Shown here piece after piece: positions 63,963-64,000 of a stretch of 64,000 nt of DNA. The position numbers were made by a program, and so were the translations under genes. This DNA comes from Candidatus Zixiibacteriota bacterium (GTDB lineage Bacteria > Zixibacteria > MSB-5A5 > GN15 > FEB-12). Numbering within the stretch: position 1 is the stretch's first letter; each line of letters opens with the position of its first letter. The stretch spans positions 36,322 to 100,321 of the forward strand of contig JAJRXM010000007.1 in the NCBI GenBank assembly GCA_024276275.1, in the 5' to 3' direction. The notes under the pieces are model-generated. The model ran no database searches. It saw only the letters and a list, made by a program, of their open reading frames with translations, and was not told the DNA's origin.

Positions 63963-64000
63963 GTTTCGCATCCTTTCTTGCAATAAATTCGTCATGATAT

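Noticed and set aside
1..64000. CRISPR arrays, intact insertion sequences and rRNA genes
   Set aside because: No regularly spaced direct repeats of CRISPR type, no transposase frame and no rRNA sequence were seen on reading the window.
59810..64000. Second copy of the tRNA-Ser 3' end as attR
   Set aside because: No repeat of the T-arm and acceptor sequence was found up to the window end; it may lie beyond it or be lost.

Overview
The window is about 64 kb of low-GC bacterial chromosome, carrying mostly housekeeping and motility genes. The organism is Gram-negative: it has lpxA, an LpxC-FabZ fusion, a MacAB-type exporter and lipoproteins. Three things point to the FCB superphylum, probably a Zixibacteria-like lineage: the LpxC-FabZ fusion, secreted proteins ending in a NYPNPFN-type sorting tail, and a cohesin/dockerin-like secreted protein. 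This placement is inferred from gene content, not from a phylogeny.

Layout. 1-2535: the end of a class II (B12) ribonucleotide reductase. 2985-7294: an RND-type adaptor, two MacB-like permeases (the first broken) and their ATPase. 7382-12319: secreted proteins and a stand-alone PD-(D/E)XK nuclease. 12470-14628: lipid A genes. 15007-16664: a minus-strand HigBA-like toxin-antitoxin pair followed by a HEPN-like gene. 17287-21356: secA and rsgA, divergent. 21435-24471: a GH57 enzyme and a sirtuin. 24525-29927: a TPR lipoprotein followed by overlapping pyrK, pyrD and pyrF, where pyrF has a long repetitive tail. 30082-34286: a GNAT acetyltransferase, pyrophosphatase, small membrane or exported proteins, and mtaB. 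34670-51373: a large flagellar cluster (motE-like, fliK, flgD, flgE, flbD, fliL-R, flhB, flhA, flhF, flhG, fliA), with no motAB. 51396-59555: accessory genes on the same strand, with three consecutive PilZ (c-di-GMP receptor) proteins, DUF2225 and DUF2802-like proteins, a GAF protein with a kinase-less DHp-like tail, two single-domain receivers and FapA. 59745-63962: tRNA-Ser(GCU), a truncated integrase, a truncated protein kinase and a large exported protein, which together look like a decayed island.

Four features stand out. (1) Six in-frame stop codons (TGA, TAA x4, TAG) interrupt five otherwise intact genes with no frameshift; rsgA lacks a normal start codon, and flhF has a Walker A Thr-to-Pro change. 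Real decay and sequence error are both possible. (2) A bipartite motif with identical internal spacing (12 bp, 8-bp gap, 7 bp) lies upstream of sigma-54-like sites before two flagellar transcription units. (3) A 30-codon reading frame overlaps the upstream flagellar gene and ends inside a hairpin that masks the flgE ribosome-binding site. (4) Several families of short hairpin or palindromic intergenic repeats fill most gaps, and one copy supplies the -35 box of the nuclease promoter.
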